The notes: a model not told the origin generated them from the letters alone. A DNA stretch of 64,000 nt from Pseudomonadota bacterium (GCA_023442945.1 JAEZWW010000047.1:10522-74521), one strand, 5' to 3'; numbered from the stretch's first letter, positions 15,828-24,506 are shown. Program-made: numbers and translations.

Positions 15828-16748
15828 TCAGTTGCCGTCTTTCAGCCGCAGCGCTGTCTCGTACAGCGTATTGCGCGGTGCGCCGGTGATCTCGGCCGCC
15901 AGCTTTACCGCGGTCTTCAAAGGCAGCTCGGCCAGCAGCAGGCGCAGCACGCGGTCGTCGTCGCCTTCTTCACTGGCGGCCTCAAACGGGTGCAGCACCA
16001 GCGCGAATTCGCCGCGCTGGCGTTGCGGGTCGGCGGCCAGCCAGGCGGGCAGGTCGGCGCAGGGCAGGGTGGTGATTTGCTCAAACTGCTTGGTCAGCTC
16101 GCGCCCGACGGTGATGCGGCGCTCGCCCAAAACGGCCAGCGCTTCGGCCAGTGCGCCGATGCGGTGCGGTGCCTCCAGCAGCACGACGGCGCGCGGCTCG
16201 GCCGCCAGGGCCTGCACGGCGTGGGCGCGCTCGCCGCTCTTGGCGGGCAGAAAGCCGGCAAACACGAAGTGCCCGTCGCCCGACAGCCCGGCCACGCTCA
16301 GCGCGGTGGCCACGCTGCTGGCTCCCGGCAGCGGCACCACGCGCCGCCCGGCCGCGGCGCAGGCGGCGGCCAGGCGCGCGCCCGGGTCGCTGATGGCGGG
16401 TGTGCCGGCGTCGCTGACGTAGGCCACGCGCTCGCCCGCTTGCAGGCGCGCCAGCACGGTCTGCGCGGCTTCCAGTTCGTTGTGTTCGTGCAGCGCGATG
16501 AGCGGTTTGCCGTCGATGCCGTAGGCGCGCAGCAGCTGCTGGGTGTGGCGCGTGTCTTCGCAGGCGATGGCGTCGACGCGGTCCAGCACGTGCAGGGCGC
16601 GCAAGCCGATGTCGGCCAGGTTGCCGATCGGCGTGGCGACCACGTACAGCGCGCCGGCTGGATAATCCTGGCCACCCGCCGCGGCGCGTGCGGCCGCCAG
16701 CGCCGGCAGGAAGTTGGCGGGGCCCAGGGAGGGTTCAGAGTTGGACAT
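15828..16748 (-). CDS. rsmI: 16S rRNA (cytidine1402-2'-O)-methyltransferase
   Basis: 306 residues. Tetrapyrrole methylase fold binding S-adenosylmethionine: GALYVVATPIGNLADIGLRAL, then EDTRHTQQLLRAYGI, VAYVSDAGTPAISDPG, PLPGASSVATALSVAGL, FAGFLPAKSGER, and LLEAPHRIG. RsmI with RsmH modifies C1402 in the ribosomal P site. It is divergent from yraN with 33 bases between the starts, the same neighbour relation as in E. coli. The C-terminal LKTAVKLAAEITGAPRNTLY block is typical of full-length RsmI. Confidence 0.95.
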   Translation of the reverse strand: MSNSEPSLGPANFLPALAAARAAAGGQDYPAGALYVVATPIGNLADIGLRALHVLDRVDAIACEDTRHTQQLLRAYGIDGKPLIALHEHNELEAAQTVLARLQAGERVAYVSDAGTPAISDPGARLAAACAAAGRRVVPLPGASSVATALSVAGLSGDGHFVFAGFLPAKSGERAHAVQALAAEPRAVVLLEAPHRIGALAEALAVLGERRITVGRELTKQFEQITTLPCADLPAWLAADPQRQRGEFALVLHPFEAASEEGDDDRVLRLLLAELPLKTAVKLAAEITGAPRNTLYETALRLKDGN

Positions 16749-16781
16749 GTTTCATTGGCCTGGCGCTACAGGAATCTGCGC

Positions 16782-17165
16782 ATGCCGCTATTGAATTGGA
16801 AGCGAAAGGTGACCACGCGCCAGTCCGGCGCGGCCGCGGAAGACGTGGCGCTGGCGCACTTGCAGGCGGCGGGCTTGAGCCTGGTGACGCGCAATTATCG
16901 AACGCCCGGTCGCGGCGGCGGCGAGATCGACCTGATCATGCGCGCGCCCGATGGCACGCTGGTCTTCGTTGAAGTGCGCGCGCGCCGCGGCACGGACAAG
17001 GGCGGCGCCGCGGCCAGCGTGGGTGCCATCAAGCAGCGGCGCATCGTGCTGGCAGCGCAGCATTACCTGATGCGCCTGCCCGCAGCGCCGCCTTGTCGCT
17101 TTGACGTGGTGGCGATCGACGGTGGCCAGATCAGCTGGCTGCCGGGCGCCTTCGACGCGGGCTGA
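16782..17165 (+). CDS. yraN: UPF0102 protein YraN
   Basis: 127 residues, start MPLLNWKRK. Nuclease-like fold of the UPF0102 family: GAAAEDVALAHLQAAGLSLVTRNYR, then GGGEIDLIMRAPDGTLVFVEVRARRG (Glu/Asp and EVR of the endonuclease-like core), and KQRRIVLAAQHYL. Role unproved; suggested to act in DNA processing. The frame is open far upstream on the strand opposite rsmI, and 16782 is chosen because it gives the family N-terminus. First of the yraN-diaA-dolP series. Confidence 0.9.
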   Translation: MPLLNWKRKVTTRQSGAAAEDVALAHLQAAGLSLVTRNYRTPGRGGGEIDLIMRAPDGTLVFVEVRARRGTDKGGAAASVGAIKQRRIVLAAQHYLMRLPAAPPCRFDVVAIDGGQISWLPGAFDAG

Positions 17166-17264
17166 GCATCCGGTCGCCGTAACGGGCGACAGGGCGTGCT
17201 TCCAAGTGCAACGTTGCTCCTAAATTTGCACCGAATTCGCGCCGCACAGGTATGATCGGCGCCG

Positions 17265-17864
17265 ATGGTGGAACAACGCATTCAGCAGCAGTTCATCGAC
17301 AGCGCCGACCTGTGCTATCAGTGGGCGCAGACGCTCGCGCGCCCGGTCATGGACGCGTTGCAGGCGCTGCTGGCCTGCGTGACCGGCGGCGGCAAGGTGC
17401 TGGTGTGTGGCAACGGCGCGTCCGGCGCACTGGCGCAGTACACGGCGGCCCTGATGATCGGTGGCATGGAACGCACCCGCCCCGAACTGCCGTGCGTGGC
17501 CCTGGGTTCGGATGCGGCGGCGTTGACCGCCGTTGCGCGGCGCGGTGAATTCGCTGACGTCTTTGCCGCCCAGGTGCGCGCGCTGGGGGCGCCGGGCGAC
17601 GTGCTGCTGCTGATCACGTCGAACGGCAACACCGCTAACCTGGTGCGGGCCGCGCAGGCGGCGCACGACCGCGACATGGTTGTGGTGGCGCTGACGGGGC
17701 GGGGTGGCGGCGAGCTGGGCCGCATGCTGCGTGAAACCGATGTCCACGTGGGCGTGCCGCAGGAAAGCGTCGCCCGCATCCATGAGGCGCACCAGCTGGT
17801 GCTGCACTGCCTGTGCGATGGCCTCGATGTTGAATTGCTGGGTGAAGAGGAGAGTTCCGAATGA
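17265..17864 (+). CDS. diaA: SIS-domain protein, DiaA/GmhA-like
   Basis: 199 residues. One SIS (sugar isomerase) domain: IDSADLCYQWAQTLARPV, GGGKVLVCGNGASGALAQY, DVLLLITSNGNTANLVRAAQ, VVVALTGRGGGELG, ending HEAHQLVLHCLCDGLDVEL. In E. coli the equivalent gene between yraN and dolP is diaA, which binds DnaA and helps time initiation at oriC; the same fold gives the phosphoheptose isomerase GmhA. The position between yraN and a BON lipoprotein supports DiaA. Its stop overlaps the next start by ATGA (17861-17864). Confidence 0.82.
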   Translation: MVEQRIQQQFIDSADLCYQWAQTLARPVMDALQALLACVTGGGKVLVCGNGASGALAQYTAALMIGGMERTRPELPCVALGSDAAALTAVARRGEFADVFAAQVRALGAPGDVLLLITSNGNTANLVRAAQAAHDRDMVVVALTGRGGGELGRMLRETDVHVGVPQESVARIHEAHQLVLHCLCDGLDVELLGEEESSE

Positions 17865-18637
17865 GCCAACGCTTGACTTCCGGGTGGCTGCGCACCGGCC
17901 TGCTGGCCGTGGCGCTGGGCGCCAGCGTGTCCGCCTGCGTCCCGGTCGCCCTGGTGGGCGGCGCTGTGGCTGGCGGCACCTTGCTGATGTCGGCCGACCG
18001 CCGCAGCGGTGACACGCAGACCGCCGACCGCAACATCGAAGCGGGTGCGCAAGAAGCCATCGTCAAGCTGTTGCCGGGCCGTGGCCATGTCAACATCAAC
18101 AGCTACTACCGCAAGGTCCTGATCACCGGCGAAGTGCCCACCGCGCAGGACAAGCAGGCCGTTGAGGCCGCCATTCGCGCGCTGCCCAACGTGGCCACGG
18201 TGGTCAGCGACCTGGCCGTGATGCCCGACTCCAACGCGCTGCAGCGTTCCAACGACAGCCTGATCACCAGCAAGGTGCGCACGCGCCTGGTGGGCACCAA
18301 CGGCATCCCGGCGGGCAGCGTCAAGGTCTTCACCGAGCGCGGTGCGACCTACATCATGGGCCGCCTGACGGCGGATGAAGCCCAGCGCGTCACCGACCTG
18401 GTGGCGCAGACCGATGGCGTGCAGCGCGTGGTGCGCGTGATCGACTTGGTGTCCGACGCCGCGGTGCGCGGCGGGACCGCCGCGAACGCGCCGGCCACGC
18501 CGGTCACCGACCCCGCGGTGCTGCCCAAGACGGGTGGCGAGGCCGCACCGGGCGTCGTGACCTCGCCGGTGACCCAGCCGAAGATCGAGCAGCCGCGCCA
18601 GCCGGTGCAGGTGCAGGAGCTGCCACCGCTTAAATAA
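17861..18637 (+). CDS. dolP: BON-domain outer-membrane lipoprotein (DolP/YraP type)
   Basis: 258 residues. Signal peptide with a lipobox near SVSACVPV, followed by a short hydrophobic Gly/Ala run. Two BON domains follow: YRKVLITGEVPTAQDKQAVE with VATVVSDLAV, and SVKVFTERGATYIMGRLTADE with RVVRVIDLV. DolP in enterics helps outer membrane integrity and septal amidase control, and the gene always follows diaA. The C-terminal tail (about 55 residues rich in Pro, Ala and Val) is not a known domain. The last codons abut repeat A, and a strong terminator follows. Confidence 0.88.
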   Translation: MSQRLTSGWLRTGLLAVALGASVSACVPVALVGGAVAGGTLLMSADRRSGDTQTADRNIEAGAQEAIVKLLPGRGHVNINSYYRKVLITGEVPTAQDKQAVEAAIRALPNVATVVSDLAVMPDSNALQRSNDSLITSKVRTRLVGTNGIPAGSVKVFTERGATYIMGRLTADEAQRVTDLVAQTDGVQRVVRVIDLVSDAAVRGGTAANAPATPVTDPAVLPKTGGEAAPGVVTSPVTQPKIEQPRQPVQVQELPPLK

Positions 18638-18690
18638 TAATAGCTGCCTGCGCAGATGCCAGTAAGGCTGGCGGGCTGTTGGACTTGAAA
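18635..18690 (+). repeat. Repeat A starting at the dolP stop codon
   Basis: TAATAATAGCTGCCTGCGCA then a diverged AAGGCTGGCGGGC and GGACTTGAAA. The dolP stop TAA is the first codon of the repeat. Confidence 0.7.
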
Positions 18691-18694
18691 TAGA

Positions 18695-18725
18695 ACAAAA
18701 AGGGCGCCCAGGGCGCCCTTTTTGT
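18695..18725. terminator. Bidirectional intrinsic terminator, 31-base near-perfect palindrome
   Basis: ACAAAAAGGGCGCCC, one central A, then GGGCGCCCTTTTTGT: a 15-base perfect inverted repeat whose ends give a U run on both strands. It lies between dolP (+) and the dehydrogenase gene (-), which converge on it. Confidence 0.92.
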
Positions 18726-18745
18726 GGACCGGGGTGGCCCGCGCT

Positions 18746-19672
18746 TCAGCGCAGGCGTTTGATCAGGCTGGACGTGTCCCAGCGCCCGCCGCCCATCTGC
18801 TGCACATCGGCATAGAACTGGTCGACCAGCGCCGTCACCGGCAGGCGCGCGCCATTGCGCTTGGCCTCGTCCAACACCAGGCCCAGGTCCTTGCGCATCC
18901 AGTCGACGGCAAAGCCGAAGTCGAACTTGTCCTGCACCATGGTCGGGCCGCGGTTGTCCATTTGCCAGCTTTGCGCCGCGCCCTTGCCGATGACCTGCAG
19001 CACCGCATCCATGTCCAGGCCAGAGCGCTGGCCAAACGCCACCGCTTCCGACAGGCCTTGCACCAGCCCGGCGATGCAGATCTGGTTGACCATCTTGGCC
19101 AGTTGGCCCGCGCCGCTGGGGCCCAGCAGCGTGAAGGCGCGCGAAAACGCCATGGCCACCGGCTTGACCGCTTCGAACGTGGCCGCGTCGCCACCGCACA
19201 TCACCGTCAGCATGCCGTTCTGCGCGCCGGCCTGGCCGCCCGACACCGGCGCATCGATGAACTGCAGGCCGCGTGCGCGGGCGATCTCGTCCAGCTCGCG
19301 CGCCACCGTGGCCGACGCCGTGGTGTGGTCGACCAACACCGCACCGGGCGCCATGCCGGCAAAGGCGCCGGTGTCACCCAGCACCACCGAGCGCAAATCG
19401 TCGTCGTTGCCCACGCAGCAGAAAACGATGTCCGCGTCCTTGGCGGCCTGGGCTGGCGTGTCGGCGCTCTTGACCTTGCCTGCGCCTGCCAGACGGGCGC
19501 AGAACGCTTCCGATTTGCTAGCGTTGCGGTTGTAGACGGTGACCTCGTGCCCGGCCAGGGCGAGGTGGCCGGCCATCGGGAAACCCATCACGCCCAGGCC
19601 CAAAAAGGCAACGCGGCGCGCGGGGGTGGGCTCGTAGGTCTTGGCGTGGATGTCGGTATTCATGCCAGCCAT
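18746..19672 (-). CDS. NAD(P)-dependent beta-hydroxyacid dehydrogenase (3-hydroxyisobutyrate dehydrogenase family)
   Basis: 308 residues. N-terminal Rossmann motif FLGLGVMGFPMAGHLALAG, the block FIDAPVSGGQAGAQNG, and the catalytic Lys in GQLAKMVNQICIAG; the C-terminal helical domain ends DTSSLIKRL. Relatives are 3-hydroxyisobutyrate dehydrogenase, tartronate semialdehyde reductase and YihU-type enzymes; the exact substrate is not decided by sequence. An in-frame ATG three codons in (19663) is an alternative start. It ends against the shared terminator at 18695-18725. Confidence 0.85.
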   Translation of the reverse strand: MAGMNTDIHAKTYEPTPARRVAFLGLGVMGFPMAGHLALAGHEVTVYNRNASKSEAFCARLAGAGKVKSADTPAQAAKDADIVFCCVGNDDDLRSVVLGDTGAFAGMAPGAVLVDHTTASATVARELDEIARARGLQFIDAPVSGGQAGAQNGMLTVMCGGDAATFEAVKPVAMAFSRAFTLLGPSGAGQLAKMVNQICIAGLVQGLSEAVAFGQRSGLDMDAVLQVIGKGAAQSWQMDNRGPTMVQDKFDFGFAVDWMRKDLGLVLDEAKRNGARLPVTALVDQFYADVQQMGGGRWDTSSLIKRLR

Positions 19673-19723
19673 TGTAGGAGTGCGTTGCGCGTGGCAGGCA
19701 CGGGGGCTGCGCGCGCGTTCAGC

Positions 19724-19766
19724 GGTCGCGCAGCGCGCTGCGCGACCGGCGGCTTTGAACCGCCGG
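19724..19766. other. Two adjacent hairpins 3' of pilU
   Basis: GGTCGCGCAG/CTGCGCGACC (10 perfect pairs, 4-base loop) followed by CCGGCGG/CCGCCGG. No U run, so a factor-dependent end or mRNA-stabilising structure is as likely as a terminator. It lies between the pilU stop and the start of the dehydrogenase gene, both on the minus strand. Confidence 0.5.
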
Positions 19767-19783
19767 GTGACCCGATGAGGCGA

Positions 19784-20920
19784 TCAGACGATCTGCAGGT
19801 GCTCGGTGCCGGCGGCCAGGTCCAGCGACTTGGCGCGCTTGCTCGTCAGCTTGATCTGCAGGCGCAGGTCGTTGGCCGAGTCGGCGTTGCGCAGCGCATC
19901 TTCGTAGCTGATCAGGTTGTCTTCAAACGCATCGAACAGCGCCTGGTCGAAGGTCTGCATGCCGAGCTCGCGGCTCTTCTTCATGATTTCCTTGATCTCG
20001 CCGACTTCGCCTTTGAAGATCAGGTCGGAGATCAGGGGGGAGTTCAGCATGATCTCCACCACCGCCGTGCGGCCCTTGCCGTCCTGCTTGCCGATCAGGC
20101 GCTGCGACACCAGGGCGCGCAGGTTCAGCGACAAGTCCATCAGCAGCTGCTGGCGGCGCTCTTCGGGGAAGAAGTTGATGATCCGGTCCAGCGCCTGGTT
20201 GGCGCTGTTGGCGTGCAGGGTGGCCAGGCACAGGTGACCGGTTTCGGCGAAGGCCACAGCGTGTTCCATGGTCTCGCGGTCGCGGATCTCGCCCATCAGG
20301 ATGACGTCGGGCGCCTGGCGCAGCGTGTTCTTCAGCGCGGCTTCCCAGTCTTCGGTGTCCAGGCCCACTTCGCGCTGCGTGACGATGCAGTTCTTGTGCG
20401 GGTGCACGAATTCGACCGGGTCTTCCACCGTGATGATGTGGCCCTGCGAATTGACGTTGCGCCAGTCGACCATGGCGGCCAGCGTGGTCGATTTACCCGA
20501 GCCGGTTGCGCCGACCAGAATGGTCAGGCCGCGTTTGCTCATCGCCACTTCTTTCAGGATCTGCGGCATGCCCAGCGTGTCGATGGTCGGCAATTCCTGT
20601 GGAATCACCCGCATCACCATGCCCATCTGGCCTTGCTGCACGAAGGCGTTGCAGCGGAAGCGGCCAATGCCGGCCGGAGAAATGGCGAAGTTGCATTCCT
20701 TCGTGCGTTCGAACTCGGCGGCCTGCTTGTCGTTCATGACCGAGCGCACCAGCGCCAGCGTGTGGGCGGGCGTCAGGTTCTGCGACGACACCTTGGTGAC
20801 CTTGCCGTCCACCTTGATGGCGGGCGGGAAGTCGGCGGTGATGAACAGGTCGCTGCCCTTGCGGGTGAGCATCAGCTTGAGCAGGTCGTTGATGAACTTG
20901 CTGGCCTGATCGCGTTCCAT
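19784..20920 (-). CDS. pilU: Type IV pilus retraction ATPase PilU
   Basis: 378 residues. PilT-class hexameric ATPase: Walker A GATGSGKST (Lys143), Asp box ITVEDPVEF, Walker B VILMGEIRDRETM, and the His box GHLCLATLHANSANQALDR. It is longer than PilT at the C-terminus and starts MERDQASKFINDLLKLML, both typical of PilU, which helps PilT retract pili under load. Downstream of pilT on the same strand, with repeat A in the intervening 100-base gap. Confidence 0.94.
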   Translation of the reverse strand: MERDQASKFINDLLKLMLTRKGSDLFITADFPPAIKVDGKVTKVSSQNLTPAHTLALVRSVMNDKQAAEFERTKECNFAISPAGIGRFRCNAFVQQGQMGMVMRVIPQELPTIDTLGMPQILKEVAMSKRGLTILVGATGSGKSTTLAAMVDWRNVNSQGHIITVEDPVEFVHPHKNCIVTQREVGLDTEDWEAALKNTLRQAPDVILMGEIRDRETMEHAVAFAETGHLCLATLHANSANQALDRIINFFPEERRQQLLMDLSLNLRALVSQRLIGKQDGKGRTAVVEIMLNSPLISDLIFKGEVGEIKEIMKKSRELGMQTFDQALFDAFEDNLISYEDALRNADSANDLRLQIKLTSKRAKSLDLAAGTEHLQIV

Positions 20921-20953
20921 GGTCGGGGCCTTCCTGCGACTTCAGTGGGTCGC

Positions 20954-21020
20954 AAATGCTATTGTTTCGGTAGCTGGCCGCGCAGATGGCTGTAGCGCAG
21001 CCGGCCGATAATGCTTGAAA
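20954..21020 (+). repeat. Repeat A between pilT and pilU
   Basis: AATGCTATTGTTTCGGTAGC, GCCGCGCAGATGG, TGTAGCGC, ending in GCTTGAAA directly against the pilT stop codon. It separates two genes normally transcribed together. Confidence 0.75.
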
Positions 21021-22064
21021 TCAGCCGGGGAAGTTCTCGGGAATCTTCGCCTTGCCGCGCGCCTCAGCCGGGCTGATGATGTTGCGGCGGACCATCTCGG
21101 TCAGGTTCTGGTCGAGGGTCTGCATGCCCGCGCCGTTGCCGGTCTGGATGGCGGAATACATCTGCGCGACCTTGGCTTCACGGATCAGGTTGCGGATGGC
21201 GGGCGTGCCGATCATGATCTCGTGCGCGGCGACGCGGCCGTCACCGGCCTTGGTCTTGCACAGCGTCTGCGAGATCACGGCCTGCAGCGATTCCGACAAC
21301 ATCGCGCGCACCATTTCTTTTTCTTCGGCCGGGAACACGTCAATGATCCGGTCGATCGTCTTGGCGGCCGACGAGGTGTGCAGCGTGCCAAACACCAGGT
21401 GGCCGGTTTCGGCGGCGGTCATGGCCAGGCGAATCGTTTCGAGGTCGCGCATCTCGCCCACCAGGATCGCGTCCGGGTCTTCGCGCAGGGCCGAGCGCAG
21501 CGCGTTGGAGAAGCTGTGCGTCATCGGGCCGACTTCGCGCTGGTTGATCAGGCACTTCTTGGATTCGTGCACGAATTCGATCGGGTCTTCCACCGTCAGC
21601 ACGTGGCCGTATTCCATCTCGTTGAGGTGGTTGACCATGGCCGCCAGCGTGGTCGACTTGCCCGAGCCCGTGGGGCCCGTCACCAGCACCAGGCCGCGCG
21701 GCTTGAGCGCCAGGTCGCCAAAAATCTTGGGCGCGTTCAGCTGCTCCAGCGTCAGGATCTTGCTGGGAATGGTCCGCAGCACGCCCGCGGCGCCGCGGTT
21801 CTGGTTGAAGGCATTGACGCGGAAGCGCGCCAGGCCTTCAATCTCGAACGAGAAGTCCACCTCCAGGTTTTCTTCGTACACCTTGCGCTGGGTGTCGTTC
21901 ATGATGTCGTAGAGCATCGCGAAGACCTGTTTGTGGTCCAGCGGGTCCACGTTCAGCCGCCGCACGTCGCCGTGCACACGGATCATGGGGGGCAGACCCG
22001 CCGACAGGTGAAGGTCGGATGCTTTGTTTTTGACGCTGAACGCCAGCAGTTGCGTGATGTCCAC
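21021..22064 (-). CDS. pilT: Type IV pilus retraction ATPase PilT
   Basis: 347 residues from the GTG at 22064, preceded by GAGAGG at good spacing; the protein begins (V/M)DITQLLAFSVKNKASDLHLSAG as in PilT of other bacteria. Motifs: Walker A GPTGSGKST (Lys136), VEDPIEFVHESKK, Walker B ILVGEMRDLETIR, GHLVFGTLHTSSAAKT, and near the C-terminus AIRNLIREAKVAQMYS (the AIRNLIRE motif needed for retraction). The frame continues upstream over yggS sequence on the other strand, but that part has no family resemblance. Divergent from yggS, with 57 bases between the starts. Confidence 0.95.
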   Translation of the reverse strand: MDITQLLAFSVKNKASDLHLSAGLPPMIRVHGDVRRLNVDPLDHKQVFAMLYDIMNDTQRKVYEENLEVDFSFEIEGLARFRVNAFNQNRGAAGVLRTIPSKILTLEQLNAPKIFGDLALKPRGLVLVTGPTGSGKSTTLAAMVNHLNEMEYGHVLTVEDPIEFVHESKKCLINQREVGPMTHSFSNALRSALREDPDAILVGEMRDLETIRLAMTAAETGHLVFGTLHTSSAAKTIDRIIDVFPAEEKEMVRAMLSESLQAVISQTLCKTKAGDGRVAAHEIMIGTPAIRNLIREAKVAQMYSAIQTGNGAGMQTLDQNLTEMVRRNIISPAEARGKAKIPENFPG

Positions 22065-22121
22065 GGTGCCTCTCGTAAACCTGAAAAAGGGGTGGTTGCA
22101 GTTTGATACGCTCCAGGCATT

Positions 22122-22814
22122 ATGACGACGATCGAGGGTAATCTCCAACACGTCCGTGCCCGTATCGCCACAGCCTGTGCCGCTGCCGGGCGCAACGTGG
22201 AAGATGTCACGTTGCTGGCGGTATCCAAGACGTGGGGCGCTGACGCCGTGCGCGCCGCTTGGGCAGCCGGCCAGACCGCCTTTGGCGAAAACTACGTGCA
22301 AGAAGCCGTGGCGAAGATCGCCGCCCTGCGCGACTTGCCCCTGCAGTGGCACTGCATCGGCCCGCTGCAAAGCAACAAAACCCGCGTGGTGGCCGAGCAT
22401 TTCGACTGGGTCCACACCGTGGACCGCCTGAAGATCGCCGAGCGGCTGTCCGGGCAGCGCCCGGACGGCTTGGCGCCCTTGGACGTGTGCATCCAGGTCA
22501 ACATTGACGGCGGCCCCAGCAAATCCGGCGTGGCGCCGGCGGAGGTCCTGGCGCTGGCGCGGGCTGTGGCGCGGTTGCCACGGTTGCGTCTGCGCGGGCT
22601 GATGACCATTCCCGACGTCACTTCAGATTTGATAGCTGCCCACGCAATCCACTCTAGGGCCAGAGCCCTGTTTGACCAGTTAAATCACGAAGGACTGGCG
22701 CTGGACACCTTGTCGATGGGCATGAGCGCCGACCTGGAGCCCGCCATCGCCGCCGGCGCGACGATGGTGCGGGTCGGCTCGGCCATCTTCGGCACCCGTC
22801 CGCCCAAGGGCTGA
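22122..22814 (+). CDS. yggS: YggS-family PLP homeostasis protein with repeat-encoded segment
   Basis: 230 residues. Alanine racemase-like TIM barrel that carries PLP: LLAVSKTWGADAVRAA (Lys in VSKT), FGENYVQEAVAK, WHCIGPLQSNKTR, HTVDRLKIAERL, LRGLMTIP, and LSMGMSADLEPAI near the end. These proteins balance vitamin B6 and amino acid pools; the gene is often next to pilT, as here. Residues about 168-185 (SDLIAAHAIHSRARAL), between the LRGLMTIP strand and the next helix, are encoded by repeat A in a loop region that varies among homologues. Confidence 0.93.
   Translation: MTTIEGNLQHVRARIATACAAAGRNVEDVTLLAVSKTWGADAVRAAWAAGQTAFGENYVQEAVAKIAALRDLPLQWHCIGPLQSNKTRVVAEHFDWVHTVDRLKIAERLSGQRPDGLAPLDVCIQVNIDGGPSKSGVAPAEVLALARAVARLPRLRLRGLMTIPDVTSDLIAAHAIHSRARALFDQLNHEGLALDTLSMGMSADLEPAIAAGATMVRVGSAIFGTRPPKG
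22624..22675 (+). repeat. Repeat A inside yggS (same sense)
   Basis: AGATTTGATAGCTGCCCACG and CTAGGGCCAGAGCCC. Translated in the only open sense frame of the repeat. Confidence 0.7.
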
Positions 22815-22845
22815 GGGCGGTGCGGGGCCGCGCCGCGCTGCGAGG

Positions 22846-23694
22846 TCAGCGGAAGATGACGGTGCTGTGCCCGTTCAGCAGTACGCGGTGCTCGCTGTGC
22901 CACTTCACGGCGCGGGCCAGCACCTGGCTTTCGGTGTCACGGCCGCGGGCGGTCAGGTCTTCCACGGTGTCGGTGTGGTCGGCGCGGGCCACGTCCTGCT
23001 CGATGATCGGGCCTTCGTCCAGATCGGCCGTCACGTAGTGCGCGGTGGCGCCGATCAGCTTCACGCCGCGGTCGTGCGCCTGGTAATACGGCTTCGCGCC
23101 CTTGAAGCTCGGCAGAAAGCTGTGGTGGATGTTGATGGCGCGCCCGGCCAGTTGGCGGCACATGTCGTCCGACAGGATTTGCATGTAACGCGCCAGCACC
23201 ACCAGCTCGGCGCCCTCGGCTTCGATGATTTCCAGCTGGCGCGCCTCGGCCTGCGCCTTGTCGCCCTTGGCCATGGCGATGTGGTGGAAGGGCACGTTGT
23301 AGCTGGCGGCCAGCTGGTAAAAGTCGCGGTGGTTGCTGACGATGGCGCGGATGTCCAGCGGCAGCAGGCCCGACTTCCAGCGGAACAGCAGGTCGTTCAG
23401 GCAATGGCCTTCGCGGCTGACGAAGATCACGGTGCGCATCGGTGCGCCCTTGGCGTGCAGGCCCCAGGTCATGCCAAAGGGCTCGGCGAACGTCGCCAGG
23501 GCGGTGCGCAGCGCGTCGGCCGAGGGCTCGTCGCAGCTGAACTGCACGCGCATGAAGAACAGGCCGCTGTCGACGTCGTTGAACTGCGCCGCTTCTTCGA
23601 TGTTGCCGCCGCGCTCCAGCAAAAAGCCGGTGACCGCGTGAACGATGCCGCGCCGGTCCTGGCACGACAGGGTGAGAACGTAGGTGTGTGACAT
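22846..23694 (-). CDS. purU: Formyltetrahydrofolate deformylase
   Basis: 282 residues starting MSHTYVLTLSCQDRRGIVHAV, an ACT regulatory domain, followed by the formyltransferase-like hydrolase domain: VIFVSREGHCLNDLLFRWKS, INIHHSFLPSFKGAKPY (catalytic His in the HHSFLP motif), and GATAHYVTADLDEGPII (catalytic Asp). It releases formate from 10-formyl-THF, balancing one-carbon pools. The frame is open for a further 83 codons upstream, but the family start is at 23694. It converges on yggS with a 31-base gap. Confidence 0.94.
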   Translation of the reverse strand: MSHTYVLTLSCQDRRGIVHAVTGFLLERGGNIEEAAQFNDVDSGLFFMRVQFSCDEPSADALRTALATFAEPFGMTWGLHAKGAPMRTVIFVSREGHCLNDLLFRWKSGLLPLDIRAIVSNHRDFYQLAASYNVPFHHIAMAKGDKAQAEARQLEIIEAEGAELVVLARYMQILSDDMCRQLAGRAINIHHSFLPSFKGAKPYYQAHDRGVKLIGATAHYVTADLDEGPIIEQDVARADHTDTVEDLTARGRDTESQVLARAVKWHSEHRVLLNGHSTVIFR

Positions 23695-23729
23695 GGGCCG
23701 GCATTGTCGCAGGGCGGCCCCGACGCGGC

Positions 23730-24386
23730 TCAGCCCGCAGGCGCGCGGGGCGGCCGGCGCAAGCCCAGCAGGCGGCCGGCCAGCCGGGTCAACTCGGCCA
23801 CCATCTCGTCGGGCGACAGGCGCCCGTCCGGGCGGTACCAGTGGTACAGAAAGCCGGGCAAGCTGCAGGCGGCCTGGGCGGCGACGCGGGTTTCGTCGAA
23901 GTCGAAGTGGCCTTCGCGCCGGCCCTGCTCCAGCAGCGCACACAGCCGTTCATAGAAATGGTCGGCCACCTTTTTCTGCGCGGCGCGGTATTCCGGGCGG
24001 TACACCTGCGGCTCGCGGTAGAAGAAGAACGCCGCCGGGTGGTGCGAGATGGTGGCGCGGATCAGCCGCTCCAGCCCGGCCATCACCTTTTCGTGTGCGG
24101 GGCGAGCGTCGTCCGCGGCGAAGTCCATGCTGGTGAAGCAGTCCACCGCCGGCGTCCACGACAGGGTCTCGAAGATCTCCTGCTTGTTACGGAAGTAGTA
24201 GTAGACGTAGGGTTTTGTTACGCCCAGCGCGCTGACGATCTGCTCCATCGTGGTTTGCGCATAGCCCTGCTCGTGGAACAGGCGCTCGGCCGTGGCAAGG
24301 ATGCGTTCGCGCTTGGCGTCGGTGCCAGCAGTGGCGGCCTTCTGGCGGCCGCTGGCGCTGGCGGCGCGGGGCTTCAGGGTTTTCAC
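23730..24386 (-). CDS. TetR-family transcriptional regulator
   Basis: 218 residues. The N-terminal helix-turn-helix is clear: RERILATAERLFHEQGYAQTTMEQIVSALGVTKPYVYYYFRNKQEI. The C-terminal ligand domain is TetR-like with a DUF-type dimer region (SLPGFLYHWYRPDGRLSP). It is divergent from the acyl-CoA synthetase gene, and the space between holds two palindromes of TetR type, so it probably represses itself and the synthetase and is released by an acyl-CoA or free acid. The ligand is not known. Confidence 0.9.
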   Translation of the reverse strand: MKTLKPRAASASGRQKAATAGTDAKRERILATAERLFHEQGYAQTTMEQIVSALGVTKPYVYYYFRNKQEIFETLSWTPAVDCFTSMDFAADDARPAHEKVMAGLERLIRATISHHPAAFFFYREPQVYRPEYRAAQKKVADHFYERLCALLEQGRREGHFDFDETRVAAQAACSLPGFLYHWYRPDGRLSPDEMVAELTRLAGRLLGLRRPPRAPAG

Positions 24387-24405
24387 GTGGGTTGTCGCTC
24401 AAGTT

Positions 24406-24439
24406 CTACCGGAGGGTAGCATTGTTCTACCGAACGGTA
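24406..24439. promoter_or_regulatory. Pair of TetR-type operators between the regulator and acyl-CoA synthetase genes
   Basis: Site 1: CTACCGGAGGGTAG (24406-24419), 5-base arms. Site 2: TACCGAACGGTA (24428-24439), a perfect 12-base palindrome. Both fit TACCG-NN-SGGTA; centre spacing is 21 bases, two helical turns, so two dimers would bind the same face. The sites begin 20 bases upstream of the regulator start. Confidence 0.75.
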
Positions 24440-24506
24440 TATATTGCGCCAACAACAGCATGGGCGTCAGCGCATTGTGCCTGCGCCCCACCGTCTGGAG
24501 ACACGC

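Noticed and set aside
18722..20995. Open frame of about 757 codons on the plus strand opposite the dehydrogenase and pilU genes
   Set aside because: The minus-strand genes have full sets of conserved motifs; the plus frame shows only low-complexity sequence.
24444..24506. Longer N-terminus (TTG at 24444) for the acyl-CoA synthetase
   Set aside because: It would start five bases beyond the TetR-type operator and lacks a ribosome site, whereas TTG 24507 has CTGGAG at good spacing and the family-like start.
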